This document shows positions 5,908-6,324 of a stretch of 6,324 bases of DNA, one piece after another (the first letter of the stretch is position 1; every line of letters starts with the position of its first letter). Position numbers and translations under genes: made by a program. The notes under the pieces are model-generated. The model had not been told where the DNA came from. It worked only from the letters and a program-made list of their open reading frames with translations, and made no database searches. The DNA comes from JAPYTU01 sp036166735 (GTDB lineage Bacteria; Bacteroidota; Bacteroidia; Cytophagales; MED-G16), in contig JAYZHG010000040.1 in the NCBI GenBank assembly GCA_036166735.1, positions 1 to 6,324 on the forward strand, in the 5' to 3' direction.

Positions 5908-6324
5908 ATGAAAAGTCCCTTAGTAAAACCTCTAAAATCTGAAGATAAAGAGCTAAATAAATTAATAAAATTTTATAATGAAACCTTAGGATTTTGTCCT
6001 AACAGTATAAAAACAATGTACATAAGACCTCAAATAGCTTACGCCTTTATAAATCTCAACAAAGCCGTTATGAAAAATAAAGGAAAGGTGACTAGCAAAC
6101 TAAAAAGGCTTATAGGATATGTTTCCAGTACAGTGTCAGGATGCAGATACTGTCAGGCACACACCATAAGAGCTGCAGAAAGATACGGAGCAAGTACAAA
6201 TCAATTAAAAGAAGTATGGGAATTTAGAGATAGTAAAAATTTTTCAATCAAAGAAAAGGTAGCACTAGAATTTGCAATTGCCTCTTCATCCATTCCCAAT
6301 CATGTAGACAATAAATTAATGGGT
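5908..6324 (+). CDS. Carboxymuconolactone decarboxylase / AhpD-like family protein, N-terminal part
   Basis: The frame opens at ATG 5908 and is still open at the window end (139 codons seen). The protein begins MKSPLVKPL and contains GFCPNSIKTMYIRPQI (28-43), typical of the helical lead-in of this family, then the redox motif SGCRYCQAHT (77-86) with Cys79, Cys82 and His85. The Cys-x-x-Cys-x-x-His form is seen in peroxidase-related CMD proteins; AhpD itself has one more residue before the His. Members are cytoplasmic, all-helical, thiol-dependent peroxide reductases or related enzymes, usually about 180-190 residues, so about three quarters is visible. A segment rich in Glu and Ala (118-130, KEKVALEFAIAS) follows as expected. 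It is divergent from the beta-barrel gene with 50 nt between starts; the leader before ATG is A-rich without a Shine-Dalgarno. Precise substrate unknown. Confidence 0.88.
   Translation, partial: MKSPLVKPLKSEDKELNKLIKFYNETLGFCPNSIKTMYIRPQIAYAFINLNKAVMKNKGKVTSKLKRLIGYVSSTVSGCRYCQAHTIRAAERYGASTNQLKEVWEFRDSKNFSIKEKVALEFAIASSSIPNHVDNKLMG

Overview
The window comes from a strongly AT-rich bacterium, most likely a member of the Bacteroidota (Flavobacteriia-like). The evidence is the very high A/T content, A-rich upstream regions with little Shine-Dalgarno signal, a PorT-type outer-membrane beta-barrel protein, and a TAnnTTTG-like -7 box. No RNA gene, insertion sequence, CRISPR array or long non-coding stretch is visible; the window is almost wall-to-wall coding.

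Positions 1-3985 (+ strand) hold five tightly packed genes that read as a non-phosphorylative, oxidative L-fucose pathway. They are the C-terminal part of a UxaA/altronate-dehydratase-family enzyme (1-612, cut by the window edge), a COG3618 amidohydrolase/sugar lactonase (654-1487), a short-chain dehydrogenase of the L-fucose dehydrogenase type (1496-2287), a FucP-type MFS transporter (2308-3633) and a RhaM-like mutarotase (3641-3985). The inferred flow is import of L-fucose by FucP, anomer interconversion by the mutarotase, oxidation to L-fuconolactone by the SDR, lactone opening by the amidohydrolase, and dehydration to 2-keto-3-deoxy-L-fuconate by the UxaA homologue. The enzymes that would cleave that product are not in view and may lie left of the window. 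As far as I recall, the same gene families make up the Campylobacter jejuni fucose island (Cj0481-Cj0490), so the pathway itself is not new. The unusual points are in the details: the dehydratase family, the mutarotase family, and an altered key residue in FucP.

After a 33-nt gap comes an FkbM-family methyltransferase (4019-4801, + strand), which has no clear link to fucose breakdown. It converges on a two-gene minus-strand unit: a PorT-type outer-membrane beta-barrel protein (5857 to 5255), then a GNAT acetyltransferase (5249 to 4821) that strongly resembles eukaryotic glucosamine-6-phosphate N-acetyltransferase (GNA1) and must start at TTG. A 50-nt divergent spacer separates the barrel gene from a plus-strand carboxymuconolactone-decarboxylase/AhpD-like gene (from 5908) that runs off the right edge.

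I did not find a clearly undescribed system. The best leads are the FucP residue change, the GNA1-like acetyltransferase with a degenerate acetyl-CoA loop, and the assignment of a UxaA homologue as an L-fuconate dehydratase.
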